The notes under the pieces are model-generated. The model saw only the letters and a list, made by a program, of their open reading frames with translations. It was not told the origin of the DNA and ran no database searches. From Aspidapion aeneum (Eukaryota; Arthropoda; Insecta; Coleoptera; Brentidae), in NCBI GenBank assembly GCA_963576565.1, contig OY755038.1, positions 178,056,438 through 178,120,437 of the forward strand: a stretch of 64,000 nucleotides of DNA, read 5' to 3'. Positions 12,038 to 21,282 of this stretch are shown here, in pieces; position 1 is the first letter of the stretch, and each line of letters opens with the position of its first letter. A program made the translations under genes and the position numbers.

Positions 12038-12762
12038 CCTTCCTAGCCCGCGGAGCAATGGCTAGAGAAGCTATTGGTTTCGACGAATTTTTTTTTAAAT
12101 AACGCCGAAAATGTGTTATTTAGGTGTATTTTGACCTATCTTAGCAATATCGTCGTGATGTCTGTGTGTGTGTGTGTGTGTGTGTGTATATTATTTCTGT
12201 CCGTAACACGATAGCTCCTAAGGGCCTGTCCTTAAATTACTTAACGCAAGAGGGGGGGAGGGGGTTAGACGTCGCGTTACGCAGCGTTACAGGGGGGTGG
12301 AGTGGAGGGGTGTTTTGTGACTGACACGTTACGTAACATCCTTTACGTACAACCAAAATTAATATTTTTGGTAAAAAGTTTTTTTGAATACACCAGATGG
12401 CTTTTTTAAATATAAACAAACGTAAAATACGTCTAGAAAACGTACTAGGGACGTTTAAAAAATGTACCTGGGACATTTTAAAAACATTGCGGGAACGTTT
12501 AATATCAAAAAATTTCGGGGACGTTTTCGAAAAATCTATTTTGTACCTAGCGGACGTTTTAAAAACGTACGTTTAGGGACTTCAATATCCGAAAAAGGTC
12601 TCTTTTTGAGGGACTTGATTGATTGCGTTTGTAAAACGTCCCTACAGAATGTTTTAAAACGTTTTAAGAATTTTTTTCTGACGTTTGTCGAATTTGATTA
12701 TTTACTCAAACAAAAAGTTCGGACTTCCATTGTCTTTATTTATTTTAAACACGTTTCCGTAA

Positions 12763-12815
12763 GTAGTATCTCTAACCGTTTTCAAGTGTAAAACTGGAAA
12801 ACGGTTAGAGATACT
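12763..12815. repeat. inverted repeat hairpin
   Basis: AGTATCTCTAACCGTTTTC is followed ~12 bases later by GAAAACGGTTAGAGATACT, a near-perfect stem of about 19 bp. It stands at the 5' junction of the LINE fragment. Confidence 0.8.
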
Positions 12816-14185
12816 TACTGGCTGCTTTACTGAGAGAAGTGTCTTACCATGTTAATGATGGAAAGAGGTTTATTGCGGTCTTTTTGGATTTATCCAAGGC
12901 GAATCCTAGAATCTAATGGAGTGAAGAGAAGAGACTGTCTTGAAATTTTGCAACGACTATCTTTCAGAAAGAGAACAACAGACCAAAATTAACGATATCC
13001 TTAGTATACCACAGAGAATAAATATAGAGGTCCCCAGGGCAATGTTTTGTGTCCTCTATTCTTTAACATATATTAAACGATTGGTAGATCAAGGTATAAT
13101 TGCTGAAATAGTGTCATATGCAGATGACACAGTACTTGTCTTCTGTGGTATCACTTGGGATGAAGTTAAATTAAAAACAGTAAAAGGTCTGGAAAATGTA
13201 AAAAAGTGGTTGAATATACATAAACTCTCACTAAACTTAACTATATTGCTTTTACAACAACGGAAAAAAATCGTCCTACTTTTAAGTTTATTGTTAACTC
13301 ACTTAATGAAAAAATGGAAAAAATAATGGAAGTCGAAAGTACGAAGTATCTTGGGATAATTTTTGATTCAAATCTTGGGATAATTTTTGATTCAAATTTA
13401 AAGTGGGCAAAACATATATCTGAGCAAAAAATTAAAATCTTTTATATATAGGTTTTTACATATTAGGAAATATATTATCAAAATCCATGATAATTGCTTT
13501 GTATCAGTGCTTGGTGGAATCACTTTTGAGGTATGGTACACTGGCTTGGGGTGCAATGTTTGATAATGCACTAAAACCTTTACAAATTACTCAGAAGAAA
13601 ATACTTAAAATTATTTATAAAAAGCAATATCTATATCCTTCACATCTACTTTATGATTTCAAAAATTAGATTAATATTTTTTAATACAATTGCAATTTTT
13701 ATGCAGAAAACTAAGAATAAAAAAAATTGTGTCACACAATCACTTACCAAGAAATAAAACCAGCCAATTGCTTAGTATACCAGACTGCCATGCACAGTGA
13801 TTTTTATGGGTCCAAAAGTGTACAATTTATTACCGCCTGAAATTAAAAACAAAATAAGAAATAAGCAATTTTCTAAATTGGCTAAAACATATATCTCAAA
13901 TAATAAAACCCTTTTTTTGAGACTACTAAGATAAAAGTGTGTATGTTAGTATGTGTCTCTTTGAGGGATTAGTTAAGATTTTTATTTTATTTGACCAATG
14001 TTTTATTTTTTTGTTGTTTGTTTACCCTTTTGTTTTTTTATTTTTATCAGGGTGTTTTTGTCTATTTGACTATTTTTTATATTTTTTTAGTTTGGTCACC
14101 TAGGTGCTTAGTATTAGATGTTACATATAAGTAAATGTAATGTACTATTGTATTAAAAAGTTTTGAATAGATAAACTTTGAAACT
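12815..14185 (+). pseudogene. non-LTR retrotransposon (Jockey/CR1-like) reverse transcriptase, 5'-truncated and decayed
   Basis: This is a remnant of a LINE ORF2. An RT motif with FLDLSKA lies at about 12885, the catalytic motif SYADDTVLVF at about 13110-13140 (YADD), then the thumb-like stretch ENVKKWLNIHKLSLN and, after several frame breaks, a C-terminal YGTLAWG-type segment at 13487-13669. A 24-25 bp tandem duplication (CTTGGGATAATTTTTGATTC) sits at about 13350-13397. The endonuclease domain is missing, as in typical 5' truncation. The downstream end (TTGAATAGATAAACTTTGAAAC, near 14185) resembles a LINE 3' tail, and the fragment lies between the arms of an inverted repeat. It cannot encode a working enzyme. 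Confidence 0.8.
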
Positions 14186-14256
14186 TTGGAAACGTCGTGT
14201 TTAAAATAAATAAAGACAATGGAAGTCCGAAATTTTGTTTCTACTCAATCATTAAA

Positions 14257-14367
14257 CCCAACAAAATTAATAACAGCAGCGGACAGATGGCTCTGCCGAA
14301 TCATCATTGGAATTACATGAATATACGGCAGAGCAATCTGCCCGCTGCTGTTATTAAGTTTGTTGGG
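14257..14367. repeat. long hairpin
   Basis: Arms of ~43 bp share CCCAACAAAATTAATAACAG and GCTCTGCCG against CGGCAGAGC and CTGTTATTAAGTTTGTTGGG, around a ~28 bp loop. Both strands give similar short reading frames, which is a by-product of the palindrome and not coding. Confidence 0.85.
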
Positions 14368-15612
14368 ATGCATAATATCTAGGGGTTGTTTAGTTATTGG
14401 CACGAGTTTCAAACAAAGAGTTGATTTTTTATAATTTCTGAAAAATTTGTGGACCTTCAATAAATGTACCGACACGTTTTAAAAGCGTTCCGGAGACGTT
14501 TCAAAAACGTTCAGATGTCGTTTTTAAAAACATTCCAGAAGCCCTCACAAAATCTAGGCCTGGCCCCCTGGTGTGGACCCTAAGGTATTAGGCCCTATTA
14601 TATTGGACCTCTTAAAACTTTACTCCACCCCAATCGTAGAAAAGTTTGACATTTGTGAGGGACCTTAAAAGTACGTTTCACAAACGTCCAATTTGGTCCA
14701 TTTTCATTTTTTTTTTAATGTACTCTTTTGGTACTTTTTGGCCCTCAATTTACCCGTACCTACAAAAGCCCTAATTTTTTTTTTGTAACGTCTCAAACAT
14801 ACTTTTTACGTATGGGAACGTTGGGACCTAAAGTAACCTAAAAAGTACGTTCCTGGGACGTCAGATGTTACAAGGCACAGCGCGTATCAAAACAGCATTT
14901 TTTCAAATAGGTAGCTCTTATCAAAATACCGCGTGTTATTTTAATGGCGTCTATATCAGATAAGTGCAAGGGAGCTGGGCTTAAGACCACCGTAAGGTTT
15001 AAGGGTTTTATTTCGCTGAAAATTTCCAAGGGGAGGGCCATCTGTGCCAATCTGTGCTTTTTCAAAAAGTAGTTTTTCAAAAAACTAATTTATAAAAAAA
15101 ACAAAAAAAAAATTTACAAAAAATTATTTTTAAAAATAATATTTTTTGAAAAATTCCATTCCTAATTATTTATAAAAAAAAACTAAGAATTTTTGTGGTT
15201 GCGTTACAGGTGCGTTAAAGGGGGGTGGGAGGGTGTCAAAATTTCGGGATTTTTGCTATACGTAATTTAAGGACAGGCCCTAAACCGTTGAACCGATTTT
15301 CATAAAATTTTCAGGTAAAATAGTGTTCGACACTCTTACTAGCTGATTAGATTTTGGTCAAAATCCATTAATGCTAATAACAGTTTTTTGACAAATAATT
15401 TTTTTTTTAATGTTAACTTTTTAATGATTTTGCTCAATAATTTGTGTTATAACAAAAACTTCGTAAGAGCTTAGTTTAGATATTTACAAACAACTGTTTT
15501 CAAGGCTGATCAGATTCGTCATGGATCCATTTATTTTACCTAATTTGGCATTGAAATCTCTTATTACTAGTGTAATATAGGTTTTTTGTATACTATTGAT
15601 TAAAGTAGGACA

Positions 15613-15879
15613 AGTATACTACCGTCCTAAGTAAGACCCACCTATCTGCAAAACAATCAAAAATGAGTTAGGACTGAAAATGGCTTTAAATAGATAATAA
15701 TTTGTAACTTTTTGTTTGTTTTATTACTTAGATATTGCTATTAGAAACCCATAAACATTTACCAACAAAAAAAATATATTACAATGTAACTCTTGGCAAG
15801 CATTTAAGCTTTAAACTCGCTTTTCTCGAAATAAGTGAAAACGTAGATAGGTGGGTTTTACTAAGGACGGCAGTATACT
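15613..15879. repeat. MITE with ~37 bp TIRs
   Basis: AGTATACTACCGTCCTAAGT at the left matches the inverse of ACTAAGGACGGCAGTATACT at the right, and the ACCCACCTATCT block is shared. The unit is 267 bp, with no coding content. Confidence 0.75.
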
Positions 15880-15950
15880 ATTGGACAAACTGTACTTGGC
15901 ATAGAATTGATGAAGCTTTAAAGCAAAATTATTTTTTGCCTTTCATTTCC

Positions 15951-16575
15951 AGGATGGCGAACATGATTAAACTTGACCCTTAAAAGATGCCATATATTTT
16001 ATTTTTTTTATTCATATGTTTTCATACATTTTATTTATTTTTTAAACTCGTAGTACTGTTCCTGCCACGTATATTTAGGTAGTTAGATAACAATCAAATC
16101 GGTTTTGTTGTTCCCAAGAAATTAATATTTGGTGCAACCATTGTTTTACAGATTATACGATTGCCTTTTTATTTCTGTCTGCATTAATTTCCTTATAAAT
16201 TAATCACTATTGAAAAGATTTAACTAAAATAAATCGTTGGAATCGATTGTTATTTATCAAAATTTGCATTTGTCTTGAAATCTAAGATGGCGAATAGAAC
16301 CAAACTTAAGCCTTTAAATTCTTATGTTTTGAAAAACTTTTATACTTTTTTTTTAAATTAATAAATAAGTTCTGTCTCCGCCGCATAATAACGTAGATTT
16401 TATTGAAATCGGTTTAGTCTTTCCCAAAGTATTAATTTTTTTTCAACCATTGTTTTATAGATTATACGATTAACTTTGCATTAGTCTCCTTATAAATTAA
16501 TTTTTACTGAACCGATTTCAATAAAATAAACATGTTGATGAAAATCGATTGCCATAGCCTCTCTTCCCTCTTTTT
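15951..16575. repeat. diverged tandem dimer, ~333 bp unit
   Basis: The second unit starts at about 16284. Shared landmarks are AGATGGCGAA, AACCATTGTTTTA(C/T)AGATTATACGATT, CCTTATAAATTAAT and a GAAATCGGTTT word. The units differ by many substitutions and indels, so this is an old duplication. No gene is present. Confidence 0.7.
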
Positions 16576-17145
16576 TTATTTGCATTGGGGATTTAAAATT
16601 CCTCGAAATACAAGGAAAATAGATCTTTTATAGAGGGAGGATCTTGATTTAGTTCGCCACCCCAAATTTTATAAAAGTGATTTTTATAGAGCCATTGATT
16701 CTTACCTTAACGCTCTTTATTTATCAAATCTGTTCAGCAATGATAAATTTATGAATACACAAAATTAGAAAAGCAATCGTTTAAATAGTTACATATTATA
16801 ATATAGTGCATTTAATAATTTGCACCTTATCCTGCGCGGCGTAGACCAAGGTTTTCTAGAAATAAAAAAAGTTAAGAAGTTACTTGAAGCATAAAAATAA
16901 ACAAGGTTTGAGTCTATAAATTTAATCTGATGACCTTTGATGAGTTGTTACACTTGATTCAGTGTGCCATCTTATATTTTAAGATGGGGGACAAAAAATA
17001 TATCTGCTCAAAGTTCTGATTAATTCCTTGCAAACCGCGGTTAGTTCCAACAAAATCCTTGGTATTTCGAAGTTAAATAATAAAACACATTTTGTTCGGT
17101 TTTTTTCGCACACTCGGTTTTTAAAGCCCGTTTGACGTATGATTT
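16576..17145. other. no gene recognised
   Basis: AT-rich, with no credible reading frame or repeat structure. Confidence 0.5.
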
Positions 17146-17153
17146 AGGCTAAT

Positions 17154-17222
17154 CTAGAGTCCCTGTATGTTGACATATTTACATATATTATATATCCAAA
17201 TATGTCAACATACAGGGACTCT
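17154..17222. mobile_element. 69 bp hairpin MITE, hAT-like
   Basis: Arms of about 26 bp (TAGAGTCCCTGTATGTTGAC and its inverse) pair almost perfectly around an AT-rich loop. AGGCTAAT stands directly on both sides (17146-17153 and 17223-17230), an 8 bp target duplication as made by hAT elements. It is 32 bp from the left Polinton target duplication. Confidence 0.75.
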
Positions 17223-17261
17223 AGGCTAATCCTAGTAACAGATTCTGCTAGGTACAGGGTT

Positions 17262-17610
17262 AGTAGTACAGTTGTGGAGGTTCTATATAAATTGGTAACA
17301 TGCTATCCAGTTCTGTCTGTATGTCTGTCTGTTGCTGAAGAAGTGAACTTGGTATGACCTTGGGACTAAAAGAAGTGTGTAAGAAGTTGTGAGCAATGAC
17401 GTAACAACCAGAGGCTGTTGAAAGGCCCTATTGGTCAATGAGTTAGGTGCCAATGCGAGAGTAGGTAAAATGGGGTGTTTTTTTTAGTAAGATAGCTGCT
17501 TCACTAGCTTAGCCTGGTCTAGGTAAGTTTTAATGTGAAAAAGGCCTTAAGTAATTGTTGGTTAAAAAATAAAATAATTTCTAAAAATATTTGTTTAAAT
17601 TAATCGGGAT
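17262..17610 (+). repeat. Polinton left TIR
   Basis: Matches the inverse of 41448-41796 with only about four differences (two or three transitions and one base in a T-run). The match ends at AATTAATCGGGAT. Polinton TIRs are thought to serve as replication origins for the protein-primed polymerase. Confidence 0.93.
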
Positions 17611-17774
17611 TGTCTGTGTATCTCTTATCATTGTTTATGCAGTTATAGGATAACGTTATGACCCGCACACGTTCCTGTTTTATTTAATACAGCTGGTTAC
17701 TTATGCTGTACAGGATGTCTCAAAGTAAATAATTCTAAAATAAAAAACTCAAAGTAGGTTTTAATTATATATTT

Positions 17775-18095
17775 TTATTCATATATATTATATAAACCAC
17801 ACTCATCTCGACCATCAAATTTAAAAATAATTGATTGAAGATGTTTTTTCACGTCATAGTTTGGATATATTTTCGTATATTCCAGCGCTGCTTCTGTTAA
17901 TTTACATTTCCATATTGTAGGTAATAATGGGTATAATGTTGGTAGTTTTTCCTCAATGATGTATCTACATAAATCAAACCCAAAATATATCCATTCTGCT
18001 AACCATTCATAAATATTTTCATAACTTTTCTCTTCTAAAAGTTCTTCTAGTTCAAAGTCAATTTTAGTTGACCAATAATTATATTGAAAGTCCAT
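17775..18095 (-). CDS. hypothetical Polinton protein, 106 aa
   Basis: A small acidic and aromatic-rich protein (many W, Y, E; for example YWSTKIDFELEELLEEKSYE near the start). I do not recognise a family. It is an uninterrupted frame with an ATG. It begins one base after the stop of the zinc-ribbon-like frame 18097-18339 on the same strand, so the two may be expressed from one transcript reading toward the left TIR. Its position between the TIR and the integrase, and its lack of mutations compared with the broken core genes, suggest a real accessory gene of the element. The function is unknown. Confidence 0.55.
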   Translation of the reverse strand: MDFQYNYWSTKIDFELEELLEEKSYENIYEWLAEWIYFGFDLCRYIIEEKLPTLYPLLPTIWKCKLTEAALEYTKIYPNYDVKKHLQSIIFKFDGRDECGLYNIYE

Positions 18096-18096
18096 C

Positions 18097-18339
18097 TTAC
18101 TGTGTTCTAAATTTTAATTTACCACGTCTCGTTGTTGTATTTCGGAAAATATTTCCTTGGTTTTTCACCGGACTTGTATTTCTACAAATATCACACCAAT
18201 ATGAAGCAATTTTGTTGCCTGTGCTTATTTTAACTATGTCTACTCTTCCACATTTATCACAGCGAAAATTATGATAAATTGATGGTGGTTGGGAATATTT
18301 TCTCATTTCACACGCACAATCTATCGCTACGACAGACAA
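18097..18339 (-). CDS. small zinc-ribbon-like protein, 80 aa
   Basis: A basic protein with two cysteine pairs, CDKCGR and, about 23 residues on, CDICRN, the spacing of a zinc ribbon. Another C-x-C (CAC) lies near the N-terminus. The C-terminal third is rich in R, K and T. A nucleic-acid-binding or structural zinc role is inferred from the cysteine pattern only. It lies directly upstream of, and is nearly coupled to, the 17775-18095 frame on the same strand. The frame is intact. It could also be one exon of a longer gene, since no promoter was identified. Confidence 0.55.
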   Translation of the reverse strand: MSVVAIDCACEMRKYSQPPSIYHNFRCDKCGRVDIVKISTGNKIASYWCDICRNTSPVKNQGNIFRNTTTRRGKLKFRTQ

Positions 18340-18454
18340 AGAAAAACTGATTTATCTAAAACTGTAGATGTAGATAAAGGATTATTTCATAGTCAACCGT
18401 TGAACAGTGTAGATCATCAAAACTTGGTGTTTTTTTTTAAGTCAACCAAATACA

Positions 18455-18628
18455 ATGTTACCAACCTATGAGTGGATTAAACCAAGAATAAAAAAACCCC
18501 GTTGCATCTATTGTACCAAAGGAAATCCACAGCGACCTGCTGATTGTATTGTAACAAAACACAGCTCTTGTGAACAGAAGAAAAACGAAGAAGTTAAGAA
18601 ATATATTCAACAAGGCTATCGTGGTTAG
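18455..18628 (+). CDS. very small cysteine-containing ORF, 57 aa
   Basis: It starts with ATG (MLPTYEWIKPRIKKPRC) and stops with TAG at 18626. It carries CIYC, then two more cysteines ~15 and ~23 residues later, a possible single zinc site, and has a lysine-rich tail. It is divergent from the zinc-ribbon-like frame on the other strand and ends ~100 bases before the start of the repeat protein. No family is recognised. The compact size and the clean ATG-to-stop frame in a gene-dense element are the only arguments for it. Confidence 0.4.
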   Translation: MLPTYEWIKPRIKKPRCIYCTKGNPQRPADCIVTKHSSCEQKKNEEVKKYIQQGYRG

Positions 18629-18668
18629 AAAGAAGTATCAAAGGTCAAAGGTTACTTTTACTTCAACC

Positions 18669-18676
18669 TATAAATA
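18669..18676 (+). promoter_or_regulatory. candidate TATA box
   Basis: TATAAATA followed by GGGG, 58 bases before the first in-frame ATG of the repeat protein gene. The sequence and position fit a core promoter. Confidence 0.5.
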
Positions 18677-18726
18677 GGGGGATTTATAAGTTGAAGCTCT
18701 TACTTTCAGAAAGAACGCTTTTAAAG

Positions 18727-19251
18727 ATGGTTGAAAATAATAGTATTAATAAAGTGTGGGATGAGATCTCAGCGTCACCAGTTATTACAGAGGACTTTAT
18801 TGGATGGTTTTGTGACCATGTGAACTGGGAAGTAATTTGTCGCAAACAAAGATTATCTGATATGTTTATGGCGACCTATAATAATAAGATGCATTGGCCC
18901 AATGTGTCTAGATATCAAAATTTAAGCGAAGCTTTTATGCATATGTTTAAAAGCGAACTCTATTGGCCTTTTCTTTGTCGTTATCAACGGATGTCTGAAA
19001 ATTTTATAAGAGAAAATGAATGGCGCATCGACTGGGAATACTTATTAAAGTATCAAACACGTCTCTCTCCAGAGTTTTTTGAAGAGATGCGTCAAAAACA
19101 TATTAAACCCGAAGAGGGGAGAATTTATGAAGAGGAGCAAATGAAAGAGTCAACTAATATTCGAAATGGGAAGAAACAGTTAAATGGTACTTCAAACCTG
19201 TATAATAACCCATCAAATTTTAGAATATCATCAATGGGTGGCTCATTTTAG
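18727..19251 (+). CDS. repeat protein of giant-virus type (LSExFI...W...YQ repeats)
   Basis: The frame is open from 18691, but the first ATG in frame is at 18727 (MVENNSINKVW), giving ~174 aa. Four to five repeats of ~26 residues follow the pattern LS-x-x-F-(I/M)-x(6-8)-W-x(3)-(C/S)-R-Y-Q. Examples are RLSDMFMATYNNKMHWPNVS, NLSEAFMHMFKSELYWPFLC and RMSENFIRENEWRIDWEYLL. Repeats of this kind are common in proteins of large DNA viruses. The fold is probably a helical repeat solenoid used for protein binding. The C-terminal ~45 residues are low complexity and end GGSF. The frame is intact, unlike most core genes here, and a TATA box lies upstream. The exact role in Polintons is not known to me. 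Confidence 0.7.
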   Translation: MVENNSINKVWDEISASPVITEDFIGWFCDHVNWEVICRKQRLSDMFMATYNNKMHWPNVSRYQNLSEAFMHMFKSELYWPFLCRYQRMSENFIRENEWRIDWEYLLKYQTRLSPEFFEEMRQKHIKPEEGRIYEEEQMKESTNIRNGKKQLNGTSNLYNNPSNFRISSMGGSF

Positions 19252-19381
19252 TTATTTAGTAACTGCTATAATTAGAGGATGGTTGTTCCCATTAAATATG
19301 TATTCTAAATGTAATTATATTTTAAGAAAATTAGTAAATAAAATACACCAATAAGTTTTATATGTTTTTCTTTATTTAGTA

Positions 19382-20317
19382 CTAAGCAACATTACTTTTA
19401 TCTATCCAGCTATTATGTTTATTATCAAATCCTAACCACTTTACAAACACCTTATTTTTGGCAGGTTTTAAAATTTTTTCTACTAAATATATATTAGGAT
19501 ATTTTACTTTTTGTAGCTGAAGCTCATAGAATCCTCCCTTAATTTCATTTTTGCTAGCATCCTCCAATAGGTATGTTACTGGGTTGGTGAGCTGAATTTT
19601 TTTAACAGTGAAAATTTCAGTGGACCAATTCGGCATGTATTTCTTATCAAACACACCTCGTAGTTTTGAAATGCGAAGATGGTCACCAACCTTGTATTTT
19701 GGTTTATATGTCATCTTTATATGATTATAGACCGTTTTGAGCAATAGTTTTTCATGTTTTTGTCGCACCTCTGAGGGTTTGATCCCTATAGTTCGATGTT
19801 TCCGATTGTTATAAATTCGAGCAATTTTCGGAAGTATATCATACCATTTGTAAGATCCTTGATAGTTAAATTCCTTCCACATTAGGTTTTTAAGGGTTCG
19901 GTTTACCCTCTCAACAATTTGAGCCTTTTTTTCACTAAATGAACTATAGTGTTTGACATTGTATCTTTTCAACAGTTTTGCCATAGTCGAATTGTAAAAC
20001 TCTTTCCCATGATCGGTTTGAAGATGAAGTGGCACCTGTTCCTTAAACACTTTTTCCATCGCTTTCGACACTTTTTCCTCAGTTTTTGTTTTTAATGGAT
20101 AGGCCCAAAAGTATTTCGAGAAACAGTTAATAACCACTAAAATGTATTTAAAACCTTTGTTTTCGTTTGCGTACGGTATCATCTCAACAAGATATGCTTG
20201 AAATAGATCATTTAGTGATTTCACAATCACTCTACGCCTTAAAAAATGAATTCTAGCCGGTTTGTGTATTTCACTAACTACTTCTCGTTTAACATCTGTA
20301 ATAAAGTTATTAACCAT
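19382..20317 (-). CDS. Polinton integrase (retroviral-type, chromodomain C-terminus)
   Basis: The start is taken at the ATG of MVNNFITDVKR (20315-20317), giving 311 aa. The frame is open further upstream, but that overlaps the DUF8207-like gene. Core blocks: a region around residue 47 where Polinton integrases carry the first catalytic D (here AYLVEM, so the usual ADL-type D appears replaced by Y); LQTDHGKEF with the second D; AQIVERVNRTL with the E. The C-terminal ~40 residues (YLVEKILKPAKNKVFVKWLG) form a chromodomain, which would tether insertion to chromatin. It would process the TIR ends and insert the element with 6 bp duplications. Although the frame is open, loss of the first acidic residue predicts an inactive enzyme. 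Confidence 0.85.
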   Translation of the reverse strand: MVNNFITDVKREVVSEIHKPARIHFLRRRVIVKSLNDLFQAYLVEMIPYANENKGFKYILVVINCFSKYFWAYPLKTKTEEKVSKAMEKVFKEQVPLHLQTDHGKEFYNSTMAKLLKRYNVKHYSSFSEKKAQIVERVNRTLKNLMWKEFNYQGSYKWYDILPKIARIYNNRKHRTIGIKPSEVRQKHEKLLLKTVYNHIKMTYKPKYKVGDHLRISKLRGVFDKKYMPNWSTEIFTVKKIQLTNPVTYLLEDASKNEIKGGFYELQLQKVKYPNIYLVEKILKPAKNKVFVKWLGFDNKHNSWIDKSNVA

Positions 20318-21060
20318 CTCTCTTCTCAATAATATTAACTTCTTGAAGCTCCTCAACTATAGCATAGATTTCGTTTGTGTGACCTGTGTTGCCAGCTGTC
20401 TGAGATGCTAATAATAAACGTAACCGTTCTACAAGTTCATTAGGATTATCCCAGTACACGTACTATATAGGACTATCGGAGTACTCCATCTCCTCCTCTA
20501 GATTTCCACCTTTATAAATGTCACTAAACAGTTTCTTAAATTTGGTTGAGTAGCTATCGGTGATCACATCTCTAGAGGCCTTATGATGTTTTCTGTTTGC
20601 ATAGGTATGTTCAATGATGTCTCTAAAGGCGTCTGCATCATCTTGGGTATACTTTGTAGGCATATTTTTTCGAAAGAGTAATTTGTACAAACCGTGTGTA
20701 CCGTTATAGCGTTTACATTTTATAATTAAATCAGCTCCATCAAAATCAATTTTCGAATCACCAATATAAAAATTGTCAATATCATTTCGCTTTACACGAA
20801 ACTTGGAAAAATAATTTTGTGGATCAGAAGGTACGGTGGATGGATGGAGGAGTTGTCAATCTGGGTGATAATGAAGGTATATTGACCAGTTTCGGAGGCT
20901 TTTTATTGGTTAAACTAGATTCAATATTTTCCAAATGTTTTGTAATGGGTTGAAATAGGTTAGCCTGTGAAATCTGACCCTGTTTTAACAAATTTAATTT
21001 CTCACGTATTATTTTTCTTTTAGAAATTAATTTTTTCTTTAAGTTTTTTGCACCACTAAC
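20310..21060 (-). pseudogene. conserved Polinton protein of unknown function (DUF8207-like), broken
   Basis: Reading leftward from about 21060: a lysine-rich coiled-coil-like N-terminus (KNLKKKLISKRKIIREKLN), a linker, then the conserved block containing YIGDSKIDFDGADLIIKCKR and GTHGLYKLLF, and a C-terminus with YVYWDNPNELVERLRLLLAS. Proteins with this layout stand next to the integrase in many animal Polintons. I believe the family is DUF8207 but could not check. A duplicated CATC near 20845 shifts the frame, and an in-frame TAG at 20463-20465 cuts it again. No in-frame ATG remains at the 5' end. The 3' end overlaps the integrase start by 8 bases. Confidence 0.7.
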
Positions 21061-21145
21061 TTATTTTTATGTTTTCTTCTAACATTTTTATCTATGTTAT
21101 CTCTACAGGTGCGTAATAACTATTAACACTAAGAAGTACTTGAAT
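21061..21145. other. short spacer between ATPase stop and DUF8207-like gene
   Basis: AT-rich, no recognised signal. Confidence 0.4.
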
Positions 21146-21282
21146 CTAAAGATATATAAAGTTATCAAAACGATACCGATATCTTCCCTTATTAATATCA
21201 CAATCTTTAAAAATTGTCAAAAAATCATAGGGTTTTTTCCAGCAGTATGCACACATCTTTTGAAATTTATCAAATGTCATAT
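21146..21282 (-). pseudogene. packaging ATPase, C-terminal part (split by Gypsy)
   Basis: The frame open from the Gypsy junction to the TAG at 21146-21148 encodes the last ~45 residues of the Polinton ATPase (MTFDKFQKMCAYCW ... GRYRYRF). It continues in register with the 32107-32657 part once the provirus and one ATAT copy are disregarded. The insertion therefore hit the gene about three quarters along. Confidence 0.8.

Larger units (their letters stand above)
12222..15280. mobile_element. PIF/Harbinger-like DNA element with nested insertions
   Basis: Ends are GGGCCTGTCCTTAAATTAC and its inverse, with G- or C-rich subterminal stretches, flanked by the trinucleotide TAA (12219-12221 and 15281-15283). 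The TAA is present only once in the related uninterrupted repeat, so it is a true duplication. TWA duplications are typical of PIF/Harbinger. I find no transposase. The interior holds many ACGTTTTAAAAACGT-like words, a further inverted pair (12719-12757 against 14189-14230), a hairpin at 14257-14367 and a dead LINE. Confidence 0.75.
12038..15535 (+). mobile_element. short non-autonomous repeat (family of 46845-47164), split by an insertion
   Basis: The left part (12038-12221) begins CCTTCCTAGCCCGCG. It continues through a GTCTGTGTGTG microsatellite to ACACGATAGCTCCTAA. The right part (15281-15535) resumes with TAAACCGTTGAACCGATTTT and ends near TCATGGATCCATTTATT. Together they match the uninterrupted copy at 46845 onward. 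The insert between them is the PIF/Harbinger-like element. The core carries the CCGATTTT...AAAATTT word common in insect repeats. Confidence 0.75.

Noticed and set aside
12237..12791. Frames of 79 and 109 codons near the left end of the PIF-like element
   Set aside because: They run over G-rich subterminal DNA and ACGTTTT repeats. Composition is repeat-driven, with no transposase motif.
14197..14475. Overlapping short frames on both strands with similar sequence
   Set aside because: They arise from the hairpin at 14257-14367.
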